A stretch of DNA of 28,363 nt from an uncultured Lachnospiraceae bacterium (GTDB lineage: Bacteria; Bacillota; Clostridia; Lachnospirales; Lachnospiraceae), in assembly GCA_910587715.1 (NCBI GenBank), contig CAJUMV010000049.1, positions 1 through 28,363 of the forward strand, given 5' to 3'. A program made the translations under genes and the position numbers. Positions 6,803 to 14,573 of the stretch are shown piece after piece (the first letter of the stretch is position 1; the number at the start of each line of letters is the position of its first letter). The notes under the pieces were generated by a model that saw nothing but the letters and a program-made list of their open reading frames with translations, did no database searches and was not told the DNA's origin.

Positions 6803-8302
6803 ATGAAAAAAGCGCAGGTTATTATTGACAAGGAATTTATTGTAAGCGAGATTGACAGACGAGTTTACGGGTCTTTTATCGAGCATTTGGGGCGGGCGGT
6901 TTATGAGGGGATTTACCAGCCGGAAAGCCCTTTTGCGGATGAACAGGGGTTCCGCAAGGACACGCTGGAGCTTGTGAAGGAATGCAAAGTGCCCATCGTG
7001 CGTTACCCGGGCGGGAACTTTGTGTCGGGCTTTTGCTGGGAGGACAGCGTGGGTCCGAAGGAAAACAGACCCGCGCAGGTTGACCTTGCATGGCAGGTTG
7101 TGGAGTCTAACCAATTCGGTCTCAACGAGTTCGCGGACTGGTCAAAGAAGGCGGGAAGCGACATTATGATGGCTGTGAATCTGGGGACGAGAGGTCTGTA
7201 CGAGGCGAAAGAGCTGCTGGAATACTGCAACTTTAAGGGCGGCACCAAAATGAGCGACCTGCGCAAGTCCCACGGCTATGAACAGCCTCACGACATTAAG
7301 ACGTGGTGTCTCGGGAACGAAATGGACGGTCCTTGGCAGACCGGGCACAAGACGGCTATGGAATACGCCAGAATCGCCAACGAGACCGGCAAGGCAATGA
7401 AAATCCTTGACCCGTCTATCGAGTTAGTTGCATGCGGCAGTTCCAATTCCCAGATGCCTACTTTTGGCGAGTGGGAGGCGACCGTGCTTGACGAATGCTA
7501 CGACACCATTGATTACGTTTCCATGCACCAATATTACGGGAACAGGGATAATGATTCCGCAAACTTCCTTGCGAGCAGCGTGGATTTAGACCAGTTTATT
7601 TCGACGGTAGTTTCCATCTGTGATTACATCAAGGGCAAGCACCACGGCAAAAAGAACATCAACATTTCTCTGGATGAGTGGAATGTATGGTTCCATTCCG
7701 AGGAAGCGGACAAACAGCTTGAAAAATGGGTACAGAAGCCCCATCAGCTTGAGGATATTTATAACTTTGAGGACGCGCTGTTAGTCGGCAGTATGCTGAT
7801 TACGATTCTTCGCCATGCGGACCGCGTGAAAATCGGCTGCCTTGCACAGCTTGTAAACGTGATCGCACCGATCATGACCTCCGACACCGGCGCGTGGAGA
7901 CAGACCATCTTCTATCCTTACATGCACGCAGCGACGCTTGGACAGGGAACTGTTTTAAACACGATCGTAAAATCTCCCGTCTACGAAGCGAAGCAGTATG
8001 GCGAAGCGCCCTATCTGGACTGCGTGGTCGTGGAGAATCCGGAGAAAGAAGAGCTGGTTATTTTTGCGGTAAACAAAGACTTGGAGGAGGATATGGAAGT
8101 CACCGCGGATTTGCGCCAGTACGCCGGTTATCAGGTAAAGGAACATATTGTTATGCACAATGACGACCTGAAAGCAGTCAACACGGAAGCAAATCCGGAT
8201 AACGTTGCTCCGAAGGCAGGCGGAACCGCCAAAGTGGACAGCGGAACACTGCAGGCAGTCCTTGGAAAAGCGAGCTGGAATGTAATCCGACTTTCCAAAT
8301 GA
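6803..8302 (+). CDS. abfA: GH51 alpha-L-arabinofuranosidase
   Basis: A 499-residue enzyme that removes terminal alpha-L-arabinofuranosyl units from arabinan, arabinoxylan or their oligosaccharides. The length fits bacterial GH51 enzymes. The N-terminal hallmark is YGSFIEHLGRAVYEGIY. The acid/base Glu is E173 in LGNEMDG and the nucleophile Glu is E292 in SLDEWNVW; VRYPGGNFVSGF lines the TIM-barrel active site. A C-terminal beta-domain follows from about residue 385. There is no signal peptide, so it acts inside the cell on imported oligosaccharides. It is divergent from an AraC-type regulator, its probable controller. No arabinose catabolic genes or sugar transporter lie next to it. Confidence 0.95.
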   Translation: MKKAQVIIDKEFIVSEIDRRVYGSFIEHLGRAVYEGIYQPESPFADEQGFRKDTLELVKECKVPIVRYPGGNFVSGFCWEDSVGPKENRPAQVDLAWQVVESNQFGLNEFADWSKKAGSDIMMAVNLGTRGLYEAKELLEYCNFKGGTKMSDLRKSHGYEQPHDIKTWCLGNEMDGPWQTGHKTAMEYARIANETGKAMKILDPSIELVACGSSNSQMPTFGEWEATVLDECYDTIDYVSMHQYYGNRDNDSANFLASSVDLDQFISTVVSICDYIKGKHHGKKNINISLDEWNVWFHSEEADKQLEKWVQKPHQLEDIYNFEDALLVGSMLITILRHADRVKIGCLAQLVNVIAPIMTSDTGAWRQTIFYPYMHAATLGQGTVLNTIVKSPVYEAKQYGEAPYLDCVVVENPEKEELVIFAVNKDLEEDMEVTADLRQYAGYQVKEHIVMHNDDLKAVNTEANPDNVAPKAGGTAKVDSGTLQAVLGKASWNVIRLSK

Positions 8303-8454
8303 CATGTGTTTCGTTCATAATATGTTCATAATTAATTTTAAAAAATTTCATTTAATCATCATGATTCAGACATTTCTGCCCCGTATACTAAGACCATAAG
8401 ATACAACACAGCAAGCTGATAGCAAAGTTAGCTGATTAATTTAAAACTTTTTCA
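8303..8454. other. AT-rich spacer after the GH51 gene
   Basis: No gene is visible. A TATACT (8384-8389) preceded by a poor -35 could start a plus-strand transcript into the folded element that follows. A weak hairpin near 8414-8433 is not followed by a good T-tract, so the GH51 gene has no convincing intrinsic terminator. Confidence 0.35.
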
Positions 8455-8645
8455 TAATAAATGCCAAGTAGGGGCAACCTTACTTGGCATCCTCCCTTTT
8501 CTGGGGTAAAATCTCGCCTCCTTTCCTGCTATGGCTCAAATCGCCACGGAGAATGCCGCTCTTTAGGCATTCTCCCGAGTGAAACATAGAACTTCTCCAC
8601 GAAACAGCCTCTGCTGTGAGTGGCTAGAAGTTCTTTTCACTCTGT
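8455..8645. ncRNA. candidate structured noncoding RNA (~190 nt), strand unresolved
   Basis: Four strong helices follow one another without any coding potential. Helix A pairs 8461-8470 with 8481-8490 (10 bp). A small TGGC/GCCA hairpin is at 8532-8546. Helix D pairs 8548-8557 with 8566-8575 (10 bp). A long terminal arm pairs 8577-8584 with 8635-8642 and 8588-8596 with 8626-8634. CTCG (8513-8516) and CGAG (8576-8579) could close a multi-branch junction, and CTATG (8529-8533) with CATAG (8585-8589) could form a long-range contact. Such dense structure in a Clostridia intergenic region suggests a conserved RNA; the raiA motif is one class to test, but I cannot confirm it. The mirrored helices leave the strand open. 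Confidence 0.5.
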
Positions 8646-8667
8646 TATCCATGTATACAATTTTCTC

Positions 8668-8696
8668 TTGTCATACTTTTTGTCTTATGGTATACT
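8668..8696 (+). promoter_or_regulatory. strong sigma-A type promoter
   Basis: TTGTCA (8668-8673), a 17-nt spacer and TATACT (8691-8696). Transcription should start near 8703, about 53 bp before an intrinsic terminator and 175 bp before the symporter start codon. Confidence 0.75.
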
Positions 8697-8702
8697 TGAA
8701 TA

Positions 8703-8790
8703 CCGTAAGCACCTTACAGTTTTAGAGCGGAAATCCCATTTCCCATAACTGTCGACGTAGACATTTATATCGTATGTCTACGCTTTTTTG
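8703..8790 (+). ncRNA. short transcription unit: small RNA or terminated leader of the symporter gene
   Basis: The ~88-nt region between the promoter and a strong terminator folds into three hairpins: GTAAG/CTTAC near 8704-8716, an ACAGTT...AACTGT arm enclosing GGAAA/TTTCC, and the terminator. It has no ORF with a ribosome site. It could be a free-standing small RNA or a leader whose terminator controls read-through into the alanine/glycine symporter gene. It does not match a riboswitch class I recognise; in particular I do not see a glycine riboswitch. Confidence 0.5.
8756..8789 (+). terminator. intrinsic terminator upstream of the symporter gene
   Basis: CGTAGACAT (8756-8764) and ATGTCTACG (8774-8782) form a perfect 9-bp stem followed by CTTTTTT. 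It lies between the promoter and the symporter start, so it ends a small RNA or attenuates the leader. Confidence 0.8.
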
Positions 8791-8877
8791 CTTACTGACA
8801 GAAAATTGCCGGTCAGCAGTTTCTTATCCGGCATGAAAAAACGCAAGTGTGAGACAAAAACGAGGAGGAAATGTATC

Positions 8878-10374
8878 ATGGTTGAATTAATTACAAATGT
8901 GAACAGCGCCATCAACGGTTTCGTCTGGGGTATTCCCATGCTGGTGCTGCTCGTAGGTACGGGCATTCTGATGACTGTCCTCACCAAGTTTTTCCAGCTG
9001 TCCCACATCGGGCACTGGTTCAAAAATACCATCGGCGGTATTTTCAAGGACGAACATATTACAAAACACACGGATAAAGAAGACCAGTCCATCTCTCAGT
9101 TCCAGTCGCTGTGTACGGCGCTCGCCGCTACAATCGGCACAGGTAACATTGTCGGCGTGGCAAGCGCGCTGATTGCAGGAGGTCCCGGCGCGATCTTCTG
9201 GATGTGGATCGTGGCTTTCTTCGGCATGATGACAAACTATTCCGAGAATGTGCTGGGCATCTACTACCGCCGCAAGAATGAGCGGAACGAGTGGTCCGGC
9301 GGCGCGATGTACTACTTAAAAGACGGGCTTGGCTCTTACAAGGGCTTTAAGCAGATTGGTGCGGTGCTGGCTGTGCTGTTCTCCATTTTCTGCGTGCTGG
9401 CGTCCTTCGGTATCGGCAATATGAGCCAGATTAATTCTATCTCCGGCAACATGAAGTCCGCTTTCGGCATCCCTACATATGTGACGGGTATCGCGCTCTT
9501 GATTCTCGCGGCTCTCGTTATCGTGGGCGGTCTGAAGCGTATCGCATCCGTCACCGAGAAGCTGGTGCCTTTCATGGCTATCATCTATGTACTTGGCACT
9601 CTGGTTATTTTCTTTATGAATATCAATCAGTGCGGCGCTATCTTCTCTGCAATTTTTAAAGGCGCTTTCGGTCTTCGCGCGGTGGGCGGCGGCATCGTCG
9701 GCAGCGGCGTGAAAATGGCAATCACATGGGGGATGAAGCGCGGCGTGTTCTCCAACGAGGCGGGACTCGGCTCCTCCGTTATGGTGCACTCCAGCTCTAA
9801 CGTAAAAGAACCCGTCCGTCAGGGTATGTGGGGCATCTTTGAGGTGTTCGCGGACACCATGATCGTCTGTACACTGACCGCTTTTGTGGTGCTCTCCTCC
9901 GGACTGGTTGATCTGGAAACGGGCGCGGTGTTGAGTTCCTCCGAGGGTTCCGCCCTGGTGGGCGAGGCTTTCGCTACCAAATTCGGCAGCGCGGGTCCGA
10001 TGTTTATCGCGCTCGCAATCCTGCTGTTCGCCTTCTCCACGGTGCTGGGCTGGAGCCATTACGGTTCGAAGGCATGGGAATATCTCTTCGGTACAAAGTC
10101 CATGATCGCCTACAAGATTGTGTTCGTCCTGATGATTTATGTGGGCGCGACAATGAATCTGGGGCTTGCCTGGGACCTCTCCGATACCTTTAACGGTCTG
10201 ATGGCAATTCCGAACCTGATAGGTGTCTTAAGCCTGTCGCCTGTTGTTATGAAGATTACGAGAAACTATGTGGCAAGGGTACTGAAAAAAGAGGATGTGA
10301 AACCGATGCTGTCCGCGTTCCCGAATATTGAGGAGACACATGCGGCGGAGTTGAAAGAGATGTATCAGAAATAA
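8878..10374 (+). CDS. alanine/glycine:cation symporter (AGCS family)
   Basis: A 498-residue membrane carrier with about 11 hydrophobic segments that imports alanine and/or glycine with sodium or protons. Family marks are CTALAATIGTGNIVGVASA near residue 80, GGAMYYLKDGLG near 140 and the conserved NEAGLGS motif near 297. I chose ATG 8878 (MVELITNV), with GAGGAGG 9 nt upstream; an in-frame extension to 8788 would run back to the terminator of the preceding RNA unit and lacks a ribosome site. Expression probably depends on the promoter at 8668 with read-through of the hairpin at 8756. A bidirectional terminator follows. Substrate preference is inferred from the family. Confidence 0.95.
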   Translation: MVELITNVNSAINGFVWGIPMLVLLVGTGILMTVLTKFFQLSHIGHWFKNTIGGIFKDEHITKHTDKEDQSISQFQSLCTALAATIGTGNIVGVASALIAGGPGAIFWMWIVAFFGMMTNYSENVLGIYYRRKNERNEWSGGAMYYLKDGLGSYKGFKQIGAVLAVLFSIFCVLASFGIGNMSQINSISGNMKSAFGIPTYVTGIALLILAALVIVGGLKRIASVTEKLVPFMAIIYVLGTLVIFFMNINQCGAIFSAIFKGAFGLRAVGGGIVGSGVKMAITWGMKRGVFSNEAGLGSSVMVHSSSNVKEPVRQGMWGIFEVFADTMIVCTLTAFVVLSSGLVDLETGAVLSSSEGSALVGEAFATKFGSAGPMFIALAILLFAFSTVLGWSHYGSKAWEYLFGTKSMIAYKIVFVLMIYVGATMNLGLAWDLSDTFNGLMAIPNLIGVLSLSPVVMKITRNYVARVLKKEDVKPMLSAFPNIEETHAAELKEMYQK

Positions 10375-10380
10375 AGGTTA

Positions 10381-10417
10381 TAAAAAGCCCCCGGCAAAGT
10401 ACCGGGGGCAATTTTTT
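10381..10417. terminator. bidirectional terminator between symporter and aldolase genes
   Basis: GCCCCCGG (10387-10394) and CCGGGGGC (10402-10409) form a GC-rich stem. The plus strand continues AATTTTTT and the minus strand reads CTTTTTATA, so it can end both convergent genes. Confidence 0.9.
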
Positions 10418-10425
10418 GCAGCAAT

Positions 10426-11394
10426 TTAAGCTTTTCCGTCGGAACCGAGCACGTTTTTGATCTTGTGCGCTACCATATCCTTCACAGCCTGTCTTGCGGG
10501 CTTGAGGTACTGTCTGGGATCAAAGTGATCCGGGTGCTCCGCGAAGTATTTGCGGATGTTACCTGTCATAGCCAGACGGATATCGGAGTCGATGTTAATC
10601 TTACATACAGCAAGCTCTGCTGCCTTACGAAGCTGCTCCTCCGGAATGCCTACTGCGTCAGGCATATTTCCGCCGTACTGGTTCACCATCTTTACGAACT
10701 CCTGCGGAACGGAAGAAGAACCGTGAAGAACGATCGGGAAACCGGGCAGTCTCTTGATGCACTCCTCGAGCACGTCGAAACGAAGCGGCGGTGGAACAAG
10801 AATGCCGTCTGCATTTCTCGTACACTGTGCTGCCGTGAACTTGTATGCGCCGTGCGAAGTACCGATTGCAATCGCAAGGGAGTCACAGCCTGTCTTATCT
10901 ACGAACTCCTCCACTTCCTCGGGACGGGTGTAGGACTCTTTACCGGACTCTACAGCGACCTCGTCCTCTACGCCTGCCAGCGTACCGAGCTCAGCCTCAA
11001 CCACTACGCCCTTATCATGCGCGTACTCAACTACCTGCTTGGTCAGCGCGATATTGTCTTCGAAAGACTTGGAAGATGCGTCAATCATAACGGAAGTAAA
11101 TCCGCCATCGATACAAGACTTACAAAGTTCGAAGGTGTCGCCGTGGTCCAAATGAAGCGCAATCGGAATCTCCGGATTCTCCGCTACAGCCGCCTCAACC
11201 AGCTTCACCAGATAGGTGTGGTTCGCATAAGCGCGGGCGCCTTTGGAAACCTGCAGGATAACGGGGCTCTTCAGCTCGCCAGCCGCCTCGGTAATACCCT
11301 GAACGATCTCCATGTTGTTTACATTGAAGGCACCGACTGCATAGCCGCCGTTATAAGCCTTCTCAAACATTTCCTTGGTAGTTACTAATGCCAT
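10426..11394 (-). CDS. fba: class II fructose-1,6-bisphosphate aldolase
   Basis: A 322-residue zinc-dependent aldolase that splits fructose 1,6-bisphosphate into dihydroxyacetone phosphate and glyceraldehyde 3-phosphate in glycolysis and runs in reverse in gluconeogenesis. LHLDHGDTFE (residues 80-89) holds zinc ligand His and catalytic Asp83; AELGTLAGVED near 134 carries the metal-linked Glu; GTSHGAYK and LHGSSSVP supply further zinc and phosphate ligands, and NIDSD is the phosphate-binding end. AAAGGAAG precedes the ATG. It is a single-gene unit: its own promoter (11456-11484) lies at the end of the lipid kinase gene, and a bidirectional terminator follows its stop. The ~322-residue subtype with a long C-terminal helix is common in Lachnospiraceae. 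Confidence 0.97.
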   Translation of the reverse strand: MALVTTKEMFEKAYNGGYAVGAFNVNNMEIVQGITEAAGELKSPVILQVSKGARAYANHTYLVKLVEAAVAENPEIPIALHLDHGDTFELCKSCIDGGFTSVMIDASSKSFEDNIALTKQVVEYAHDKGVVVEAELGTLAGVEDEVAVESGKESYTRPEEVEEFVDKTGCDSLAIAIGTSHGAYKFTAAQCTRNADGILVPPPLRFDVLEECIKRLPGFPIVLHGSSSVPQEFVKMVNQYGGNMPDAVGIPEEQLRKAAELAVCKINIDSDIRLAMTGNIRKYFAEHPDHFDPRQYLKPARQAVKDMVAHKIKNVLGSDGKA

Positions 11395-11455
11395 AGTATT
11401 TTCTTCCTTTCTATTAAAATTTTTATAGCTTTTCCATCTTCTGGAATCCTATTTT

Positions 11456-11484
11456 ATTTTACCAGCCAGTCCTAAGAAAGTCAA
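11456..11484 (-). promoter_or_regulatory. sigma-A promoter of the aldolase gene
   Basis: On the minus strand: TTGACT (11484-11479), 17-nt spacer, TAAAAT (11461-11456), with TG upstream of the -10 (TGG-TAAAAT) as in extended -10 promoters. It abuts the stop codon of the lipid kinase gene. Confidence 0.75.
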
Positions 11485-12384
11485 TCACTCCATATCCTCC
11501 GGCACACGGATTTCAAGCGCCTGATGCCAGCTCTCGATCGTCACCGCACAGTGCTCCCCGCCGAACTCCCCGTCCAGCGTCCACGCCACCGGATCTTCCG
11601 ATTCCACCCTCAGCTTCTCGGTGGTAAAGGTGTAAATATATTCCGACTTCACACGCTTATCCACTAGCGCGCGGATAATATTGTTGAGATCCAGCGGGTT
11701 TGTGGGCTTGCGTATCAGCGTCACCTCGAAAAGCCCGTCGTCCAGTGCCACATTCTGCCCCGTAATGCCGCGGAATCCTCCCACGGAATGGGAATTGGTA
11801 ACCATACCATAGAGAAACTCTCCTTCAATCACCTCGCCGTTGCATGTAATTTTCAGCGGATAGGAACGTACGGCTGGCAGACGCTTGACGCCCTCTATCA
11901 GATATGCCGCATGTCCCAGCACATTCTTTGTGTCCTGAGGCGTCCCGTATGATACATCCGTAAAAATACCGAACGCTGCCACGTAGATAAATATATTGTA
12001 ATTGAATTTACCCACATCGCAGGCAAAGGTCCTGCCGTTTACCACCACATCCGCAGCCTGCAGCATGTTCTTCGGGATTTTCAGACTGTTGGCGAAATCG
12101 TTGGTGCTGCCCGCCGGGACATAGCCTATGGGCAGCCGTTCCTCCGACTTCATCATACCCGTCACGACTTCGTCAAGCGTACCGTCCCCACCGCTGCACA
12201 CCACCATATCGTAACCGGCGCGCCTTTCCTGCACCGCCTTCACCGCGTCGCCCGGCGCCTGCGTCGGATATGCGGTCACTTCATAGCCCGCCTTCACGAA
12301 AGTATCAATGATATCCAGCAGATTACTTCTAATCTGCGCCTTGCCCGCTCTGGGATTGTAGACAAAAAGCATCTGTTTAGCCAT
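11485..12384 (-). CDS. YegS/DagK-like diacylglycerol (lipid) kinase
   Basis: A 299-residue member of the DAGK catalytic-domain family, which phosphorylates diacylglycerol or a related lipid to feed phospholipid synthesis and recycling at the membrane. FVYNPRAGK (residues ~6-14) and the nucleotide loop VCSGGDGTLDEVV (~60-72) are diagnostic, followed by PAGSTNDFA. The C-terminal half is the YegS-type beta-sandwich. I chose ATG 12384 (MAKQMLF), with GGGAGG 6 nt upstream; an upstream in-frame start at 12426 would lie in the terminator hairpin. It follows the crh terminator, so it is probably transcribed separately. The exact lipid substrate is not certain. Confidence 0.9.
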   Translation of the reverse strand: MAKQMLFVYNPRAGKAQIRSNLLDIIDTFVKAGYEVTAYPTQAPGDAVKAVQERRAGYDMVVCSGGDGTLDEVVTGMMKSEERLPIGYVPAGSTNDFANSLKIPKNMLQAADVVVNGRTFACDVGKFNYNIFIYVAAFGIFTDVSYGTPQDTKNVLGHAAYLIEGVKRLPAVRSYPLKITCNGEVIEGEFLYGMVTNSHSVGGFRGITGQNVALDDGLFEVTLIRKPTNPLDLNNIIRALVDKRVKSEYIYTFTTEKLRVESEDPVAWTLDGEFGGEHCAVTIESWHQALEIRVPEDME

Positions 12385-12399
12385 AGGTTTCCTCCCGAT

Positions 12400-12458
12400 A
12401 ATAAAGAAGGCTGCCCAGAATCTCATCCGCTAACCGCGCCACAGGATTCTGAACAGCC
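12400..12458 (-). terminator. terminator of the uvrC-to-crh cluster
   Basis: Bases 12445-12458 pair with 12409-12422 (14 bp, two G-U pairs); the minus strand then reads TTCTTTATTAT. It lies 45 bp beyond the crh stop and before the lipid kinase gene. Confidence 0.7.
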
Positions 12459-12502
12459 CACACATTATGCCTTATCAAATGTCAATCCTGTCACACCCTT
12501 CC

Positions 12503-12757
12503 CTATCTGGTGGTCAGGAATTTCTCGATTTCCGCTACAGCCGTTTCCTCGTCGGCTCCGTCTGCGGTCACCATCACTTCCGCACCGCTCTCGAGTCCCA
12601 TGCTCATCATACCCATGATACTCTTCGCATTCACCTTCTTGCTGTCGGAACCAAGATAGACGGTGCTCTCAAACTGGCTTGCCACCTGCACGAGCATTGC
12701 CACCGGGCGCGCTTCAAGACCCGTCTCCAGTTTGATCTGGATTGACTTCTGAATCAT
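12503..12757 (-). CDS. crh: HPr-family protein, Crh-like, Glu at position 15
   Basis: An 84-residue HPr fold. The canonical active-site motif GLHARPA reads GLEARPVA, with Glu15 in place of the His that takes phosphate from PTS enzyme I. The regulatory site Ser46 is intact (KSIMGMMSMGL). A protein that cannot be phosphorylated at 15 but can be at Ser46 by HprK is the definition of Crh, whose Bacillus version has Gln15; Ser-P Crh acts as CcpA corepressor. It closes a cluster containing hprK, and in Bacillus crh likewise follows whiA, which supports the call. GAGGAGG precedes the ATG. A PTS HPr with His15 should exist elsewhere in the genome. Glu15 might mimic a phosphorylated residue, which is speculation. 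Confidence 0.88.
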   Translation of the reverse strand: MIQKSIQIKLETGLEARPVAMLVQVASQFESTVYLGSDSKKVNAKSIMGMMSMGLESGAEVMVTADGADEETAVAEIEKFLTTR

Positions 12758-12801
12758 AATAGTTTCCTCCTCTTTCTCTTTTCGAGACCTTTCGTCTCTT
12801 A

Positions 12802-13704
12802 TTATGATCTGATTTTGTCAGCAATTTCACTCAGCCTGCGTAACCTGTGATTCACCCCTGATTTCCCCACAACCGGATCCAGATAACCGCCCAGCTCCTT
12901 AAGCGCCGCATCCGGATATTCCAGCCGGACTTCCGCCATCTGCCGCAGATTATCCGGCAGGTTTTCAAACCCGTATTTATCCCTGATCAAAAGAATATCT
13001 TCAATCTGCCTGCCCGCAGCCGTCACCGTCTTGGAGATATTGGCTGTCTCGCAGTTTACTCTCCTGTTGATCGAGTTTCGCATCTCTTTCAGGATTCTCA
13101 TATTTTCCAGCTCCATCAGAGACACATGCGCACCCATTACATTGAGGAGCTCTACAATGCCTTCGCCCTCTTTCAGATAGACAACCTGATATTTCTTGCG
13201 TCCTATGATTCTTGTCTCAATCCGAAATTCCGAAAGCACATCCCGAAGCTGTACCGCCTGTGCCTTCTCATCACAGACAAACTCCAGATGATAGCTTTTT
13301 CTCGGGTCGCTCATGGAGCCCACGCTCAAAAAAGCGCCGCGCAGCCACGCTCTCGCGCAGCAGGAATTTTTAATCAAGAGAGAATTGACCAATTTGGTTA
13401 ATAATATCTTCCCATCCTCAGCCCTCGCAAGATACAGCGCCTCTATCACCCTGCGCTCCGTTTCGTCGTCGGGAATCAACCGCTGTCTTCCCCGCGCAAC
13501 TGTTTCTATATTAAATGTTTTTTTAAGTAATGTAAAGCATTTTCTCGCAACTGTCTCATTTTCCGTATCCAGACAAAGATGTTTCCCGCCCTCACAGATG
13601 CCGCCGTTATATAAAAGAAGCGCCGCAAGTTCCGCAAGCTGGCAATGTCTGGCAGAACTTACATGGGCTGCCAGTTCCTCTTTTACCGTTCCCGAAAAAG
13701 ACAT
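12802..13704 (-). CDS. whiA: WhiA, DNA-binding protein (sporulation/cell division regulator family)
   Basis: A 300-residue WhiA. The family joins an N-terminal LAGLIDADG-homing-endonuclease-like fold without nuclease activity to a C-terminal helix-turn-helix. Visible marks are MSFSGTVKEELA at the start, CCARAWLRGAFLSVGSMSDP near residue 115, the VNCETANISKTVTAA segment near 215 and the DNA-binding end LKELGGYLDPVVGKSGVNHR. In actinobacteria it controls sporulation genes; in Firmicutes it affects cell division and chromosome segregation. The start has a weak GGGGAAG site and lies 10 nt after the rapZ stop, so translation is probably coupled. The rapZ-whiA-crh order is conserved in Firmicutes, but here yvcK is absent. 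Confidence 0.96.
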   Translation of the reverse strand: MSFSGTVKEELAAHVSSARHCQLAELAALLLYNGGICEGGKHLCLDTENETVARKCFTLLKKTFNIETVARGRQRLIPDDETERRVIEALYLARAEDGKILLTKLVNSLLIKNSCCARAWLRGAFLSVGSMSDPRKSYHLEFVCDEKAQAVQLRDVLSEFRIETRIIGRKKYQVVYLKEGEGIVELLNVMGAHVSLMELENMRILKEMRNSINRRVNCETANISKTVTAAGRQIEDILLIRDKYGFENLPDNLRQMAEVRLEYPDAALKELGGYLDPVVGKSGVNHRLRRLSEIADKIRS

Positions 13705-13714
13705 ATTTCTTCCC

Positions 13715-14572
13715 CTACTTATCTACATCCCGATGATACAGCTTCACGCCGTAGGTACCGTGGTCTTTCAGCCCCGCGTAAAGCGCGTTTGCAAGCGTTA
13801 CGCTCCTGTGCTTGCCGCCGGTACAGCCGATACCGATGACTAGCTGGTGTTTTCCCTCCTTCACATAATTGGGAATCAGGAAGTCCAGCATGTCCGTTAG
13901 CTTTTGGAGAAAAGCGCCGGCTTCCGAAAAGGACATGACATAATCCTGCACCTCTTTGTCATTGCCTGTCTTATATTTCAGTTCGTCAATATAAAAGGGA
14001 TTCGGAAGAAAACGTACGTCAAAGACTAAATCGGCATCCGCCGGAATCCCCTTCTTAAAGCCGAAGGACAGGATGGTAACAATCAGTGAATTATATTCCT
14101 TGTTTCTCACAAAAATATCATCAATTTCTTCTTTCAGCTCTCTTGTCAAAAGCTGGGAAGTATCAATGATATAATCTGCCTTCTCGCGTATTTCTTTCAG
14201 GATTTCCCGCTCTCTGTGGATTCCGTCCACTACCCTGCCCTCTGGAGAAAGCGGATGCAGGCGCCTCGTCTCCTTATACCGCTTCAAAAGGACATTGTCA
14301 TCCGCTTCCAGAAATAGCATTTCAAACAGATAACCGTTTTCCTTCAGCTGGTCCAGAATACGGCGCACGCCGCCAAAGGACTGGTCTGCGCGCACATCAA
14401 GCCCCAGCGCCACCTTATTGACCTCGCTTGCGGGCGTCGTAATCAGCTCCACAAACTTTTCAATCAGCGCCACCGGCAAGTTATCCACGCAGTAAAAGCC
14501 CACATCCTCCAACATTTTCATAGCGGTTCGCTTGCCCGAACCGCTCATCCCCGTCACAATCACAAATCTCAT
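13715..14572 (-). CDS. rapZ: RapZ/YvcJ nucleotide-binding protein, atypical P-loop
   Basis: A 285-residue RapZ. The N-terminal kinase-like domain starts MRFVIVTGMSGSGKR; the family Walker A is normally GMSGAGKS or GKT, but the residue after the P-loop Lys14 is Arg here, followed by Thr. VGFYCVDNLP (residues ~24-33) is conserved. The C-terminal domain carries GIGCTGGKHRSV, the family hallmark. In E. coli RapZ binds GlmZ-type small RNAs and links to glucosamine-6-phosphate synthesis; in Bacillus YvcJ has NTPase activity and affects competence. I chose ATG 14572, one base after the murB stop, with GGGAG inside murB as ribosome site. Placement next to murB fits a link to cell-wall precursors. Confidence 0.95.
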   Translation of the reverse strand: MRFVIVTGMSGSGKRTAMKMLEDVGFYCVDNLPVALIEKFVELITTPASEVNKVALGLDVRADQSFGGVRRILDQLKENGYLFEMLFLEADDNVLLKRYKETRRLHPLSPEGRVVDGIHREREILKEIREKADYIIDTSQLLTRELKEEIDDIFVRNKEYNSLIVTILSFGFKKGIPADADLVFDVRFLPNPFYIDELKYKTGNDKEVQDYVMSFSEAGAFLQKLTDMLDFLIPNYVKEGKHQLVIGIGCTGGKHRSVTLANALYAGLKDHGTYGVKLYHRDVDK

Positions 14573-14573
14573 G

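Noticed and set aside
8703..8790. Glycine riboswitch upstream of the alanine/glycine symporter
   Set aside because: The conserved glycine aptamer cores are not visible; the stretch is too short for even a single standard aptamer with expression platform.
9316..10059. Long antisense frame (247 codons) within the symporter gene
   Set aside because: It mirrors a GC-rich coding gene, is His/Gln/Arg-rich, has no ribosome site and matches no family.
10465..11388. Long plus-strand frame (307 codons) opposite the aldolase gene
   Set aside because: Composition is that of a codon shadow; the aldolase on the other strand has every active-site motif.
12460..12500. Promoter for the lipid kinase gene starting with TTGACA at 12485-12480 (minus strand)
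   Set aside because: The nearest TA-rich hexamers lie 10-12 nt downstream, too close for a sigma-A promoter.
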